Of a DNA stretch of 64,000 nt, positions 1 to 11,740 are shown one piece after another; the first letter of the stretch is position 1; each line of letters begins with the position of its first letter. The stretch is taken from the NCBI RefSeq assembly GCF_963576675.1, contig NC_088916.1:75781501-75845500 (forward strand), written 5' to 3'. The notes beneath the pieces are model-generated. The model worked only from the letters and a program-made list of their open reading frames with translations. It ran no database searches and had not been told where the DNA came from. The DNA is from Euphorbia lathyris. Taxonomy: Eukaryota; Streptophyta; Magnoliopsida; Malpighiales; Euphorbiaceae. The translations under genes were made by a program, and so were the position numbers.

Positions 1-522
1 TTTTCTCCCCAAAACCCATGAAAGGGTATTTTCGTCCTTTCACGGGACTAGGGGTGGGAATTTAGGGCTGGATTTAACAACACTCATAATAATACTACTT
101 TATTTTTATTATTATTATTATTATTTCAAACCTACAATATATGTGAATAATCATAATATATATATGTTAAAATTTCAAATAGAGATTAAAAACAATATTT
201 TAACTACATATTTTATGAATTATCGAAAATGAAATTACGTAAGAATATAAAATAACAAGTAGAATTTTCCCGAATAAATGTTTTTTTAAGGAGGAATAAT
301 GTTTTAAGATAAAAAGAAAAATTAGGAACCGGTTGTAATAGTAAATACCATTAATACTCCCTCTTATTTTCGAAATTATTGGGGAAGAAAAAAGCATTCT
401 GACTCCTTAATTTTTTTTATTATTATTACATATCTAACGGTGAATTAGCAAATTCTACATACGTAAGGTGTATGTGATCAAGACTGTTATAAGCCTATGT
501 CTAATAAGATGGATTTCAAGGG
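1..522. other. AT-rich intergenic sequence, no gene seen
   Basis: No convincing coding region. Positions 20-50 hold a short palindrome around AAAGGGTATTTTCGTCCTTT, a motif common in plant dispersed repeats. The rest is AT-rich with an ATT trinucleotide run near 100-125. Confidence 0.6.
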
Positions 523-665
523 TGCTTACTTTGTTTTTTTACAAAGTAATACTTTGTTTTTTCCACCATTAGATGGTGATGAACTTTGACAAAGTAAGCT
601 CATCCAATGGTAGAAAAAACAAAGTAAAGCTTACTTTGTAAAAAACAAAGTAAGCATAGAAGGCA
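523..665. mobile_element. Double-hairpin MITE, copy 1
   Basis: A short inverted-repeat element whose ends read GCTTACTTTG and CAAAGTAAGC and then extend outward on the right as ATAGAAGGCA. Each end is itself close to palindromic (CTTACTTTGT ... ACAAAGTAA), so each end can form its own small hairpin as well as pairing with the other end. The centre carries an imperfect palindrome around CCATTAGATGG and CATCCAATGG. Related copies lie at 23089, 29741 and (truncated) 63243. No coding capacity. Superfamily not assigned. Confidence 0.8.
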
Positions 666-1129
666 CATTGATTTCAAACGTAGTTAAAAGTCTGTTATGT
701 AGCTCAACACACTCTAAGACTTATAATCGCTTTTATCTATTCGATCACATTATAAATAGAGTAAAGCATCTCCAAGATACACCACTTCATTCATTATTTA
801 CTGAGCTTACGTTATAGTTTTGATTTACTATTGTGTTCATCCTCAAATATTGTCCCTAAAAGCTGAATTAGGCATGAGAACATGTTTGCCGGATTTTAGC
901 TCCTCCTTTGACATTATTTTTTTTTCTTATTTCAAGCTTACAAAAGGACTCGCATGATTTAGCCACATCAAATTGGTTCGATGTGCGTGGAATAGACATA
1001 GCAATGACTCACTTAAACAGTCCCATACACTTTCGTTCCTCCAGCACACTCCCTGCATATGGAGTCCAGAGAATGGCAAAAAAAGAAGCACACTGACTGC
1101 AGCACGTCAATCATGATCTAGCTCTGGAA

Positions 1130-1336
1130 ATGGCGGAAGAAGATGATGCCTTAGACTCACAACAACAAAGGCACGTAGGCACAATCTCTAGACAATTGGC
1201 AGAAAACCTTGGATCAGTTCAGGACGTTGTCAACATAATGCGACAAGAGCATGTTCTTAAAATGGCAGAGGTCAAAGAGAAATTGGAGATAACAGAAGAG
1301 ACCATTAGATACATTAATAGACAGGGGCAGATGTAG
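1130..1336 (+). pseudogene. Gypsy gag N-terminal fragment, coiled-coil-like
   Basis: A short open frame rich in Glu, Gln and Lys (DDALDSQQQRHVGTISRQ, then a helix-prone stretch ending in ETIRYINR). It resembles the charged N-terminal part of plant gypsy gag proteins rather than a host gene. The frame runs into the hAT-like element at 1322 and resumes after the second copy of the 8-bp duplication at 2312-2319, so the last residues of the frame are element sequence. Function as part of gag is inferred from position and from the gag motif further on. Confidence 0.5.
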
Positions 1337-2311
1337 GGGGGTCAAAGGGACCATTTCCGCCCCCCCCCCCCCCCCCCCCCATCCCAAAAAAAAAAAAATT
1401 TAGTCCAAAACGACGTCGTTTTGGTTCCTCTTAAAACGACGCAGTTTTGCCTTGTGGGTTTTTTATATAAAAGAAAAGTTAAGGTGCAAAAATACTCCTA
1501 ACGTTTTGGGGCAGGAGCAACTTTACCCCTAACGTCTAAAATGGTGCAATTTAACCCCTAATGTTGGAAGCCAAGAGCAATTTTACCCCTAACATTGATA
1601 AATTAGGTTAATTTGAGAAATAATTCATCAAACTGTCTTCTCAGTCATGAATCTTGTCATCTACACTTCACACATTCGTTATTTTATCAGTAACAAATCA
1701 TAAACATATGTTGGGATGTGAAAAAAATAAGAAAAAAATATTAAAAATATACTGTCTTTGGTACGAATTAGACAAAAAAATTCAAAAAATTCACCGAATT
1801 TATAAATATTAATCTTTAATTTTATTATTAAATTACAAAAAACATTATATCCTTTTTTTTAGAACAAATTGATATGCAATTGGTGCAAAATAAAGAAAAA
1901 AATGACTGTTTATAATAGTGTCTGAAATTGATCCAATTTATCAACGTTAGGGGTAAAATTGCTCTTGACTACAAATATTATAGGCAAAATTGTACAATTT
2001 TAGACGTTAGAGGTAAAATTGCTCCTGAACCAAAATGTTAGGGGTATTTTTGCACATTAACCCTAAAAAGAAGCAGTATATGTAGAGGCAGCAGATCGTT
2101 TTCAAGCTATGACAGATCGTAGATGTCAATTGCCACCTCGTAATTGTTGATCTACTTAGCATTATACGTTTTTTTTTATTTTAAGACATTTTGTATCGAA
2201 TAACAATTATGTACTAAAGTATATTTTTTCAATTAATGCTATTTTTTCTAAAAAAAATTATATAGAGTTTTGCCCCCCCCCCTCCCTCCTCAAATCCTGG
2301 ATCAGCCACTG
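1322..2311. mobile_element. hAT-like non-autonomous element, 990 bp, with 8-bp target duplication
   Basis: Starts CAGGGGCAGATGTAGG and ends CCTGGATCAGCCACTG, which are imperfect inverted termini of the common plant type CAGnGGCnGATCCAGG. It is flanked by perfect 8-bp direct repeats TTAATAGA at 1314-1321 and 2312-2319. An 8-bp duplication is typical of the hAT superfamily. Near both ends it has C-rich tracts (about 1362-1380 and 2275-2285). It holds no transposase and carries a separate foldback element at about 1478-2064. It interrupts the gypsy gag remnant. Confidence 0.82.
1478..2064. mobile_element. Long-arm foldback element (family A), copy 1
   Basis: The first about 150 bases (TTAAGGTGCAAAAATAC, CCTAACGTTTTGG, repeated ACCCCTAAC) reappear as the inverse complement at the end, closing with GTATTTTTGCACATTAACCC. 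The middle is AT-rich and non-coding. A second copy lies at about 50213-50732, a partial copy at about 13770-13916, and a piece at the right edge of the window (about 63885-64000). Nested in the hAT-like element. Long arms and lack of coding suggest a foldback or Mutator-like non-autonomous element. No clear target duplication was seen. Confidence 0.75.
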
Positions 2312-2699
2312 TTAATAGATCTGAGAATACATACTGCCCTATCAGACAACACACCTTCTGAAACTGTCGTCAATATTGAGACGAATCGCTGGTAATCGAC
2401 TACGAGGGTCTGGCGGCTAGTCAAAAGGAAGAGAAGAATGCCGAATAAAATGATATAGATCCAGAACTTCCCCGTCATGAAACATGAGGAGCGCCAACAA
2501 GCAATCTCCCTTGAGGCCGGTCTGAGTGAGAGAAGAAAAATGACCCTTCCTGAAAAGGTAACTCAAATTGCAGGAGGACCCGACACCGATCAGTTGGGTC
2601 CCGATCTATGAGCCAAGAGGATAAGAAGAAGGTGACTGATCCCAAGACATGGGATTGATGGCTACCTAAGTAAAGAGGCACCCTAGAAAAAGTCAAAGA

Positions 2700-2890
2700 T
2701 TCCAAAGCTAAGTACGAGGCAATTCGGAAACAGTTGGTTGAGCTAAAGAGCACCATCATCGAGGCAGAGATCGACTCAAAGAAACCCGACATAACAGAAA
2801 TTGAAATACCATTATGTACAAAGATTATAACTGAGCCAATGCCAAGAGGGTTCAAATACCCATTGCTGAAAGAATACACCAGAATTGTGG
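2700..2890 (+). pseudogene. Gypsy gag fragment before the main insertion
   Basis: Reads KYEAIRKQLVELKSTIIEAE, then a block with PMPRGFKYPLLKEYT. The block P-L/M-P-x-x-F-K-x-P-x-x-x-x-Y is the conserved start of the gag capsid region in plant Ty3/gypsy elements. Upstream in the same frame are several stops. The matching continuation DPTTHLKNFRRT is at about 17100. Not a host gene. Confidence 0.7.
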
Positions 2891-4110
2891 AATGTTACTG
2901 TACCATAGTTCTTAGACATTGGTTCATGTATATTGTATTATACTTTGATTATTCTTGTATAGATACACTATTTGTATTACATTAATAAAGACAGATACAC
3001 TATTTGTATTACATTAATAAAGACATTAATCTAGTTCATTTATATCTCGTGCTATAATATAAATAGAGAATCCATTGATTGACAATCGTAAAACCATATC
3101 CCATGTATATCCTATCATGGGAATGATTAGGAACACAGACTTGTATATTCGATGATTGTATGGTAGTAAGTAATGCAAGCCATAGTACTTGTTAAATCAG
3201 TTGTGAATATAGGGGCTTGTTGTATACATGTGACTGGATCGATCCACCCGAGAAAACTACATAGTGGTCATGTCATAAGTTTTCTTAAGTTAGTCTCTAA
3301 CTATCTTCAGACCATATTTCATTATAATATTAATGTGGAATCCGATTCACTTTAACATACATCTAATAGGTATGTAATAGGATGCCAAATACGAGTATGA
3401 TTGTGTGAACAGATGAACACATTGGTATTGTAAGTGAAGTGATGGAATTACCGCTCATATAACAGTGAGATGATATCACAGGCCACTTGATAAGTGAGAT
3501 TGATAATTGTGTCGCCACACCCTGATAAGTAGTTTACTTATCTGATTCATAAACAAAAGAGATGATGACAGTCACCATGTCTCTAGTTTATAATATCGAT
3601 ATCAAATGGTGAAAGAAGTTAAGAGATAAATATAGGGTATGTGCATCTTTAGACTACTAAAACGTTGTATTAGTTGGTGGCAATAATGGTTCATTAGAAC
3701 TCACTTACTGTTTGTGGGCCATGAGCCTACTGCTAACTAAGAGCAGTCCCATAAAGATCGTGCACATTGAACATCTGAGTTAGAATTCATAGAAGATTAC
3801 ATTGGAGAGACGAAATTGATTAAATGATTGATAGTAAAATGGCAAGGTAATTAATAGGTGGTTAATTAATTAATTGATACGTCGTATCAAGGTAATTAAT
3901 TAATTAATGGATTTAGGTGTTGAGTATTTAATTGATTAATTAGTTTAAGGGATGTAATTAATAAAATTTCATTCGGTGAATAATTAGTTAAAATAATACG
4001 TCAATTTATTAATTAGTGTTATTTATTTAATTGCGGTAATTGAATTTAATCTAATCATAATTAATTGCATAGAATAAATATTGTTGGTATTTATTTATGT
4101 AAATATATTA
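2890..4110. repeat. Left part of a probable solo copia-type LTR
   Basis: Non-coding sequence between the broken gag and the full-length copia insertion. It contains a 33-bp tandem duplication at about 2958-3024 (unit AGATACACTATTTGTATTAC...). Together with 16479-17082 it makes about 1.8 kb, similar in size to the long LTRs of the copia element inserted in it. The far end, at about 17082, reads CTGCTGCGCTACA, like the ends of long copia LTRs. No target duplication was found, so the solo LTR reading is an inference from position and size. Confidence 0.45.
4106..4110. repeat. Target site duplication, left (TATTA)
   Basis: Five bases directly before the left LTR, identical to 16474-16478 after the right LTR. 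The length fits copia integrase. Confidence 0.9.
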
Positions 4111-5973
4111 TGTTGGGGTTTAGTGTCTTATAAACAATTGTTCTAGGATACAAACTTAATGTAAATGAATTGTTCTTTATATCATTTGTTTTAATGAGAT
4201 ATATGTTTTATAACTATATAAAGGCAATCCCTTTTAAACACTAAATAAAGTCTAATAAAAGGAAATCCGTAAGTTTATTTAAAGTGATTATAAAGTGTTC
4301 ATACAAGCATGAAGTGAGACAAAACTTTATAATAAACTAATAAACTTAAAACCACCCCAAGTCAAGTGATATGTTTAGGATTGATATATCACTGTTGAGA
4401 CTTGTATGTAACAATGTCTTCTGTCCGACAGAAAGCTGATCTCACAAGCTTCATATATATATAGATATCTGGACAGTTACATAGATCCGATGAAAAGTTG
4501 TTCATTAGGATTGGGGATCCGATTTGAGATAACAGGATGGGTAGATTCATCATTGTCACATGTTCATCTCATTGGTATTAATAGGTATAACTAATCCTCA
4601 GACTCAAAGGAATATTAATTGGTATTCTGGATTACGGAATGTGACGCTTTGACTCTGGTGTAACACGATCCTTAACAGAGATGACTCTGGGGTGTGAACA
4701 GTAGACGTTGGGTATCACAGGAAGTGATTGCGGGATCGTTATATATTGGATTGAGCATTTATCACTCCCGATAAATGGGAGATACATCCATGGATCGCTT
4801 ATGGAAGACTCGACTCTAAATCCTTACAAGGTGATAGCTTAAGACTTGAAATACAGATTTCACTTAACCTATCTTTTGAGTTGACTCGGTCTATACAAGT
4901 AAAACGAACGTCTTGCTATATGTGACTTGACATCACCCATAGTCATAAGATTCAGTTCAAGGATGTAGTTGATAAAGGATCGAATTATACTGTAACTAAT
5001 ACGGAAAGGTTAACGACAGAATCAACATGTCTTCTTATAGCTCTGAGGGAATGATTACGGACTTGCTAATCACATACTCTGTACATCATTCCGTTATGCA
5101 AAGATTAAATATAATTCTTTGAAAATTAATTTAATAACGTTGCATACGGCTAGAAGCAATAAGAACCTAATGGGTCACGCATAAGACTTGGAACCTAAAA
5201 GAGAGATAGATGTTAATTAATTGATGGAAGCCCAATTGAGCCCAATAAGGCCCATGGACCAAGGGGGGGTCGAAATTCATGTAATTAAATACATGAATAA
5301 TTAATTTGATTTTGTTATTCCTAATTAGATTAGGATTATGAATTAAATTAATTAAGAGATAAATAAGTTAGAAGTCTTAATTAGATTAAAATACTCCTAT
5401 TATTATCCAATAAGGTTATTATTATTATTATCCTTAATATATTAGATATATAATGAGATAATAATTAGGAATTCTATTCCGAATTGAATTCCTATTCAGT
5501 AACCTAATTCTATCTAACTAGGGATTAGATACAAGAGATTATAAATACCCCCCTAGTGATTTTCGAAATCCCCTAAGTGCATTCCCTACTTAGATTTTCG
5601 AAATCCCTATAGTGAGAGAGAGAGAAAATTCGACACCCCTAGTTCGAGGACGAGATTTCTCTACGGCTTCCTTCCGATCAATTGATTTCATCTATTTCCT
5701 TTATCCTTGATCTTGTGTTGATTAGTTAGAGGCAATCTACTTTGGTTGCTATTCAACGGTTGATTCTGAATTAATCTTCCCGTGTTTGATTTCGTGTTTG
5801 GGAACTCGGAGAAGAGTTGTGGGCACTTCATTAACAACGGTAGATTGATCATCAAAAGGTAATTCTTCTTATCACTCTTTATATGAAATAACGGTTAACG
5901 GATCTTGTGGTTAAATGGAAATAGGTTAAGATTTTTATATTTCCGCTGCTATACCTTAACCTAATTTCCAACA
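4111..5973 (+). repeat. 5' LTR of the copia element
   Basis: 1863 bp, TGTTGGGGTT ... CTAATTTCCAACA. It carries a TATA box at 5540-5547 (TATAAATA), followed by a short transcript leader region. The 3' boundary is fixed by the primer binding site that starts two bases later. Confidence 0.95.
5540..5547 (+). promoter_or_regulatory. TATA box in copia 5' LTR
   Basis: TATAAATA, just upstream of ACCCCCCTAGTG. The same motif is kept at 16040-16047 in the right LTR and, in antisense, at 18166-18173 in the related truncated copia. Conservation between copies supports a promoter role. Confidence 0.6.
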
Positions 5974-5974
5974 G

Positions 5975-5987
5975 TGGTATCAAAGCC
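5975..5987 (+). other. Primer binding site (initiator Met-tRNA type)
   Basis: TGGTATCAAAGCC, one base after the LTR. It matches the plant copia primer binding site TGGTATCAGAGCC, complementary to the 3' end of initiator methionine tRNA, with one mismatch. Confidence 0.9.
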
Positions 5988-7820
5988 ATCGTTAAATCCG
6001 TTATTTCATATATGAAAATTTAGAAGTTTTTCAATAGGATTGAATAAATATTTATAGTTAGGATTAATTAACAAATTGTTTTGATTAATTAATTCTAAGG
6101 ATAAATAAGTTTTAATTAATTGTTAATTAAAATAGATTATGCGTATGTTCCTAATTATTTTGGTTGATAATCATGATAACGAAATCTATTAGTTTATAGT
6201 TAGATTGATAAAATCAGTTTTATTAATTCTAAAGATAAAACGGAAATCTATAGTAGTTTTTCCTATTTTCTGAAAATCGTTTTAAAACCGTTTTAGAAAT
6301 GATATATATATATTTAAAATTGTTTTATATAAAAAATAATAATACGACAGCAGCCCGAGTCGCGCCTCGCGACGCGACTGGCCGCTGTCGCGCAGCTGCT
6401 ACCCCACGGCAGCAGCCGCGTGCGGCGCCTGGGCGTCGTTGCCGCAAGGCAGCGGCGTCCCAGCCGCCCTAGGGCTGCTGCCAATTGGCAGCAGCCCACT
6501 CTCGGGTCCGGCCCGAGACCCACTTGATTTTTAAATCGTTTAAAATCGTTTTGTTATATTTAAATATATATGTTTCAGAAATTGATAGTTTTCTGTTTTG
6601 ATTATCGAATGAAAATTTGTTTAAAAGTTTGTTTTACCAATTTGTAAATCAAAATGTTAAATGAATTAAAATCAAAATAATTGGGACGTGCATAATTAAA
6701 GTTTTGTATAGTTATATTAATCTAAAGATTAATATAAAAGATACGAAACTATTAGAAGTAAAATTGGATGAAAGTTAATTGATAAGTTAATGTGATTAAC
6801 ATAAATATTACATAAGATAGTTATGTAATCAACCAATTAAATTTATTTAATTGAGTCTATGCATGTTTGGAGTTATGGACATATTTGGACCCTCTTTTAG
6901 TCTTTTGGTATTTTTGAAATAGGGCCTGCGAGTCCTGTCTTTCTACTATCGATTGTAATTTCTCCTCTCATTTAATTCCCTTCAATTCAATTGAAGTTTT
7001 CTTTAGTAGTATAGAAATTAATATGTAATTTCAAGGCGCCATGGAGAAGACGGAGGACCTAAAGAGAAATATATAATAGTTAGTATTTCCTTAGGTTTTG
7101 CCCTTTTATTCCGTCTCTGGCTCGACAGAATAATTTAGATGATATGTCCATAACGCCAATGTATGTGAATGTATGTGTCTGATGTATGCTAAAGCAAATC
7201 AAGACTAAGTTAGATTATGAGACCTAAAATAAAATCCCTCATTAAAAAGTTAAGTAAATAAACAAGTTATTAAAATCGGTTGCCCCTCCCTAATATTATA
7301 ATTCAGCCGGCAGTGCTGAGGGCCTTTGGGTTGTTGAGAAAACTCAAGCTCGGGGTCCTTTCGGTAACACCTGAATTATCGAAAATTACTTTTCATGAAT
7401 ATGGGGTAATACTTAAATTAGATTATGATAATTGGATGAGCAAACTCATGTTGTCATAAACTAATGGGCAAGATGGTTGGGATTAATGTGAATAGCATAT
7501 TAGTTACTAATGTGGTTAGTAACCCAATAACCTAGGAATCACATTAATGATGTGATTGATTACATGAATCTACCTAACGAATGAGACTAGCTTGTTGAGC
7601 AAACTCAAGGAGAAATCTCAGGAGTTAGGATCCTAGCTCACTAAAGGATTTGTGAAATTCTTCGAATTAATATGGAGGGCTATTAATTTGGCAAAATAGT
7701 GGGAGCAATCTAAAATAAACTAAAAGGCCTATAATTTTAGATTGATATACTTTAAGCAAATGAATGACATACGTTTACTCTTTCTCACTCTCAGGTTTAA
7801 TTAAACACACTCTTAAAATC
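5988..7820 (+). other. Copia 5' untranslated leader
   Basis: 1.8 kb without a usable reading frame between primer binding site and gag. Mostly AT-rich, but 6345-6530 is an abrupt GC-rich island (see separate entry). Long leaders occur in several copia lineages. Confidence 0.7.
6345..6530. other. GC-rich structured island in the copia leader
   Basis: About 185 bases dominated by GCAGC, CGCG and GCCGC in a surrounding sequence that is strongly AT-rich. It includes inverted copies such as GGCAGCAGCC and GGGCTGCTGCC, so a stable RNA hairpin is possible. An open frame on the minus strand here is Arg/Ala-rich and is a composition artefact. Confidence 0.6.
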
Positions 7821-8339
7821 ATGACTAAAACCAATCTGCAAAACATTCTTACCGATAACAAATTGAATGGTTCAAACTTCACCGACTGGTTTCTTAACCT
7901 CAAAATTATTTTGAAGTTCGATAAGATAGGGTATGTACTTGATACAACGATACCCCCTATCCCTGCTGATGATGCTCCCATTGAGGAAATTGATGCTTAC
8001 CAGAAGCACAAGGCTGATGATGATCATGCCGGATGCATCATACTTGCATCGATGACACCAGAATTACAAAGGCAACATGAGGAAATGGATGCCTATTCCA
8101 TCATCATGCACCTTAACGAGCTGTTTGGGAAACAGACTAGGTGCGAACGCTACGAGATATCCAAGTTGCTATATCGTTGCAAGATGCAAGAGGTCACATC
8201 TGTCATGACACATTGTGTCAAGATAATTGGCTACATTACCAAACTTTCTAGTATTGGATTTGCGATGGATAACGAATTAAGCATAGACTTAATTCTTCAA
8301 TCCCTCCCAGAAAGTTATTCACAGTTCATTATCAGATGA
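7821..8339 (+). pseudogene. Copia gag, N-terminal part
   Basis: The start at 7821 gives MTKTNLQNILTDNKLNG, the usual beginning of this gag family (short N-terminus, then LNGxNFxDWxxNLxIxL). The retrotrans_gag region continues through ELFGKQTRCERYEI and ends at a TGA at 8337. The next gag segment starts in another frame at 8336, so a small indel has split gag. Gag forms the virus-like particle in the cytoplasm. An upstream in-frame ATG at 7764 would add 19 unrelated residues and is less likely. Confidence 0.85.
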
Positions 8340-8677
8340 ATGACTTGCAAACCTCTCTTGAAGAGCTTGCAAATATGCTCAAGTCAGTTGTGCCCAATAT
8401 GAAGAAAGACAAAGCCATACCGACTCTTGTCATTGAGGGATCAAAGAAAAGGAAAGGGAATTATCCCAATCCTAAATATCCCAAGAAAGGTAAGAAAGCC
8501 GTGCCCTACAAAGCTAAGGGAAAGGAAGTGAAGAAGCCCAAAGGAGAGTGCCACTTCTGTGGTAAAGACGTGCATTGGAAGAGGAACTGCAAGGAGTACC
8601 TAGCCTCCCTCAAGAAGGAAAATGGCGGTGCTTCAACATCTGGTATGTTTTATATTGAAATAAATACAGTTTCATAG
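8336..8677 (+). pseudogene. Copia gag C-terminal part with zinc knuckle
   Basis: Starts MNDLQTSLEELANML, is Lys-rich in the middle, and carries a CCHC zinc knuckle CHFCGKDVHWKRNC (C-x2-C-x4-H-x4-C), the nucleic acid binding part of the nucleocapsid. The frame ends in TAG at 8675-8677. Beyond it the protease frame continues in phase (SESWVLDTGCGSHIC), so the TAG is a nonsense mutation that separates gag and pol in this copy. Confidence 0.85.
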
Positions 8678-11185
8678 TCTGAATCTTGGGTACTTGATAC
8701 CGGATGTGGATCTCATATTTGTACAAATATGCAGGAGCTAAAACAGACTAAGGAACTAAAGAAAGAAAGCATAAACTTGCGAGTAGGAAATGGAGCAAGA
8801 GTTGCCGCCCTCGCAATTGGAGATTATGTTTTAAATTTGCCCTCTGGGCTTGTAATAGAATTAAGGAACTGTTTGTACGTTCCTCAAATGTCTCGTAACA
8901 TTATTTCTATTAGCCGTCTTGTTGACGACGGTTTTCATATTTCAATAAAAGATAAGAGTTGCAATTTTTATAAAGATTCGATCTTCTATTTTTCAGGAAT
9001 ATCACAAAATGGGATTTATGTGCTAGATGTCAAAATTCCTGTTTTTGAAATTGATACCAAAAGACATAAGCTAGATAATTCAACTTACTTGTGGCATTGT
9101 CGTTTAGGCCATATAAACAAGAGACGCATGCTGAAGCTACATTCAGATGGGCTTATAGATCCAATCGATCCCGAATCATTGGAAACATGCGAATCATGTT
9201 TAAAAGGTAAAATGACAAAGACACCCTTTAGCAATAAAGGTGAGCGTGTATCAGACACTCTAGGACTCATTCATTCAGATGTATGCGGTCCTATGTCAGT
9301 CCAAGCAAGAGGAGGATTCAGATTCTTCACAAGCTTCATAGATGACCATACCCGATATGGTTACATCTACTTGATGAAGCACAAATCAGAAGCTTTTGAG
9401 AAATTCAAATGCTTCAAGAATGAAGTAGAAAATCAATTAGGAAAGAAAATAAAGACGCTTCGATCTGATCGAGGTGGTGAATATCTTTCAGATGATTTTT
9501 TGAATTATCTAACTGAATGTGGGATATGCTCACAATGGACACCTCCCTATACACCACAACACAATGGTGTATCCGAGAGGAGAAACCGTACCCTACTAGA
9601 TATGGTACGATCCATGATGAGCATGGCCTTACTTCCAAAGACGTTCTGGGGCTATGCCTTAGAAACTGCCCTCTTCACCCTAAACCAAGTACCAACTAAA
9701 TCCGCTAGTTCCACACCATATGAATTGTTCGTTGGTAGGAAACCCGTGTTCTCATTCATGATAGTATGGGGTTGTTCATCATTTGTCAAACGCATTGCGT
9801 CCGACAAACTAGATTCGAAATCTGATAAATGTTTCTTCATTGGATACCCTAAGGAAACTGTGGGATATTACTTCTATCATCCAGATGATCAGAAAGTGAT
9901 AGTATCCAAACATGCAACCTTCTTAGAGAAAGAGTTTCTCGAAGAAACACAAAAGGGAAGCATGATTGAACTTGACGAAGTTCAAGAAGAAGAAACACCG
10001 ATTGAAACAACAGAGGCGGTTGAGGTACCCGAAGGAGTCCCATTAGATGAGACTCCAGTGCCACCTATTCGTAGATCACAAAGAGTTCGTGAACTCCCAG
10101 TTAGATATGGTTTTCTAGTGGGAGATGATAATGAGGTTCCCGTGTTAGACGACGAACCCGAAAACTACGAAGAGGCTCTTACTAGTCCAGATTCTAAAGC
10201 ATGGCTTGAGGCCATGGATTCTGAAATGGATTCCATGTATACTAACCAAGTGTGGACTTTGGTTGATCCACCCGAAGGGATAATACCCATTGGGTGCAGG
10301 TGGATCTTCAAAAAGAAGACAGATATGGATGGAAAGGTTAGCACCTACAAAGCTAGGTTAGTAGCGAAAGGATATCGTCAGAAGCAAGGAATTGATTATG
10401 ACGAAACTTTCTCTCCTGTGGCTATGTCCAAATCAATCAGAATCATGCTTGCAATTGCCGCTCACTTCGATTATGAGATTTGGCAAATGGATGTGAAAAC
10501 AGCTTTCCTAAACGGAAACCTGCTTGAGGATGTATATATGATGCAGCCTGAAGGTTTCATATCAAAGGATGCAAATAAAGTTTGCAAACTTCAGAGATCC
10601 ATTTATGGACTCAAGCAAACATCAAGAAGCTGGAATAAGCGTTTTGACGAAACCATAAAACAATTTGGTTTCGAACAAAATTGTGAAGAAGCTTGCATTT
10701 ACAAGAAAGCAAGTGGGAGCTCTATAGCATTTCTCATACTATATGTGGACGATATATTATTAATGGGAAATGACATTGCTCTACTACAGTCGGTGAAAGT
10801 ATGGTTATCTGGTAACTTCTCAATGAAAGACCTTGGTGAAGCAGCTTATATACTTGGTATAAAGATCTACAGAGATAAATCGAGAAGACTGCTTGGTCTT
10901 TCACAGGCTACATACATTGAAAAGGTGCTAAATCGGTTTAGCATGCTTGAATCGAAACGAGGTAACTTACCCATACTACATGGAGTAAAGTTAAACAATC
11001 ATCAATGTCCTAAAACCGATGATGACAAAAGATGCATGGCTGTAGTCCCGTACGCCAGCGCAATCGGTTCGATTATGTATGCTATGCTATGTACTAGACC
11101 TGACAGCGTTCGCGTTATCTGTAACAAGTCGTTACCAAGGGAATCCGGGAGACGAGCATTGGATTGCCATCAAGAACATTTTTAA
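8678..11185 (+). pseudogene. Copia pol: protease, integrase and RT
   Basis: Domains in order: aspartic protease (LDTGCGSHIC at about 8690-8720); integrase zinc region (HCRLGHINKRR ... CESC); integrase core with SDVCGPM, RSDRGGEY and NGVSERRNRT holding the D, D and E residues; linker; RT with TAFLNGNL and YVDDILL (catalytic Asp pair). Integrase upstream of RT defines copia. The frame is open for 2.5 kb. It then leaves the conserved text at about 11105, where TRPD is followed by unrelated residues and the true continuation (FALSVTSRYQ) is in another frame. The first residues of the domain are lost to the TAG at 8675 if translation needs gag-pol fusion. Confidence 0.92.
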
Positions 11186-11447
11186 GTACTTGAGAAGAAC
11201 TAAAGATATGTTCCTAGTGTACGGAGAAGGTGATCTGAAAATAGAAGGATTTTCAGACGCAAGTCATCTCACAGATGAGAATGATTTTAAATCCCAATCA
11301 GGATACCTGTTTATCTTAAATGGGGGCGCGGTCAGTTGGAAGAGTTCCAAGCAGGGAAGCGTAGCTTTCTCTACAACCGAGTCAGAGTATATCGCAGATG
11401 CGGAAGCAGCAAAGGAAGCGGTTTGGATAAGAAAGTTCATTACATAA
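11079..11447 (+). pseudogene. Copia RNase H, first part
   Basis: Continues pol in a second frame after an indel: ALSVTSRYQGNPG, YLRRTKDMFLVYG, FSDASHLTDEND (first catalytic Asp) and STTESEYIA (catalytic Glu). Ends at TAA 11445-11447 after WIRKFIT. The conserved text goes on in the same frame directly after the stop. Confidence 0.88.
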
Positions 11448-11726
11448 TTTGGTGTGGTGCCTGACATTGTAAATCCCATTACACTGTATTGTGATAACAA
11501 TGGAGCCATTGCGCAAGCAAAGGAACCACGGTCTCATAATGCGTCCAAGCATTACCTTAAGCGATACCACATCATTAGAGAGATTGTGGCTAGAGGAGAT
11601 GTGAGAATAGAAAGAGTACCTACAAAGGACAACGTTGCAGATCCGTTGACAAAGCCTTTAACCCAGAAAGTACATGATCGTCATTTAACTTCTACTGGGA
11701 TAAGTTTTAGAAACAATTGGCTTTAG
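11448..11726 (+). pseudogene. Copia RNase H, C-terminal part
   Basis: FGVVPDIVNPITLYCDNNGA carries the Asp of the RNase H site (CDNNGAI). It then reads KHYLKRYHIIREIV, the usual tail VPTKDNVADPLTKPL, and stops at TAG 11724-11726, 14 bases before the right LTR. Separated from the previous piece only by a nonsense codon. Confidence 0.88.
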
Positions 11727-11730
11727 TCCA

Positions 11731-11740
11731 AGTGGGAGTA
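11731..11740 (+). other. Polypurine tract before the right LTR
   Basis: AGTGGGAGTA directly before TGTTGGGG. This short purine run (AGTGGGAGA type) is the usual plus-strand primer in plant copia elements. The same site in antisense lies at 19532-19541 in the truncated copia. Confidence 0.8.

Noticed and set aside
6314..6523. Minus-strand frame, Arg/Ala/Gly-rich, 69 codons
   Set aside because: Lies in the GC-rich island of the copia leader; composition alone explains the open frame.
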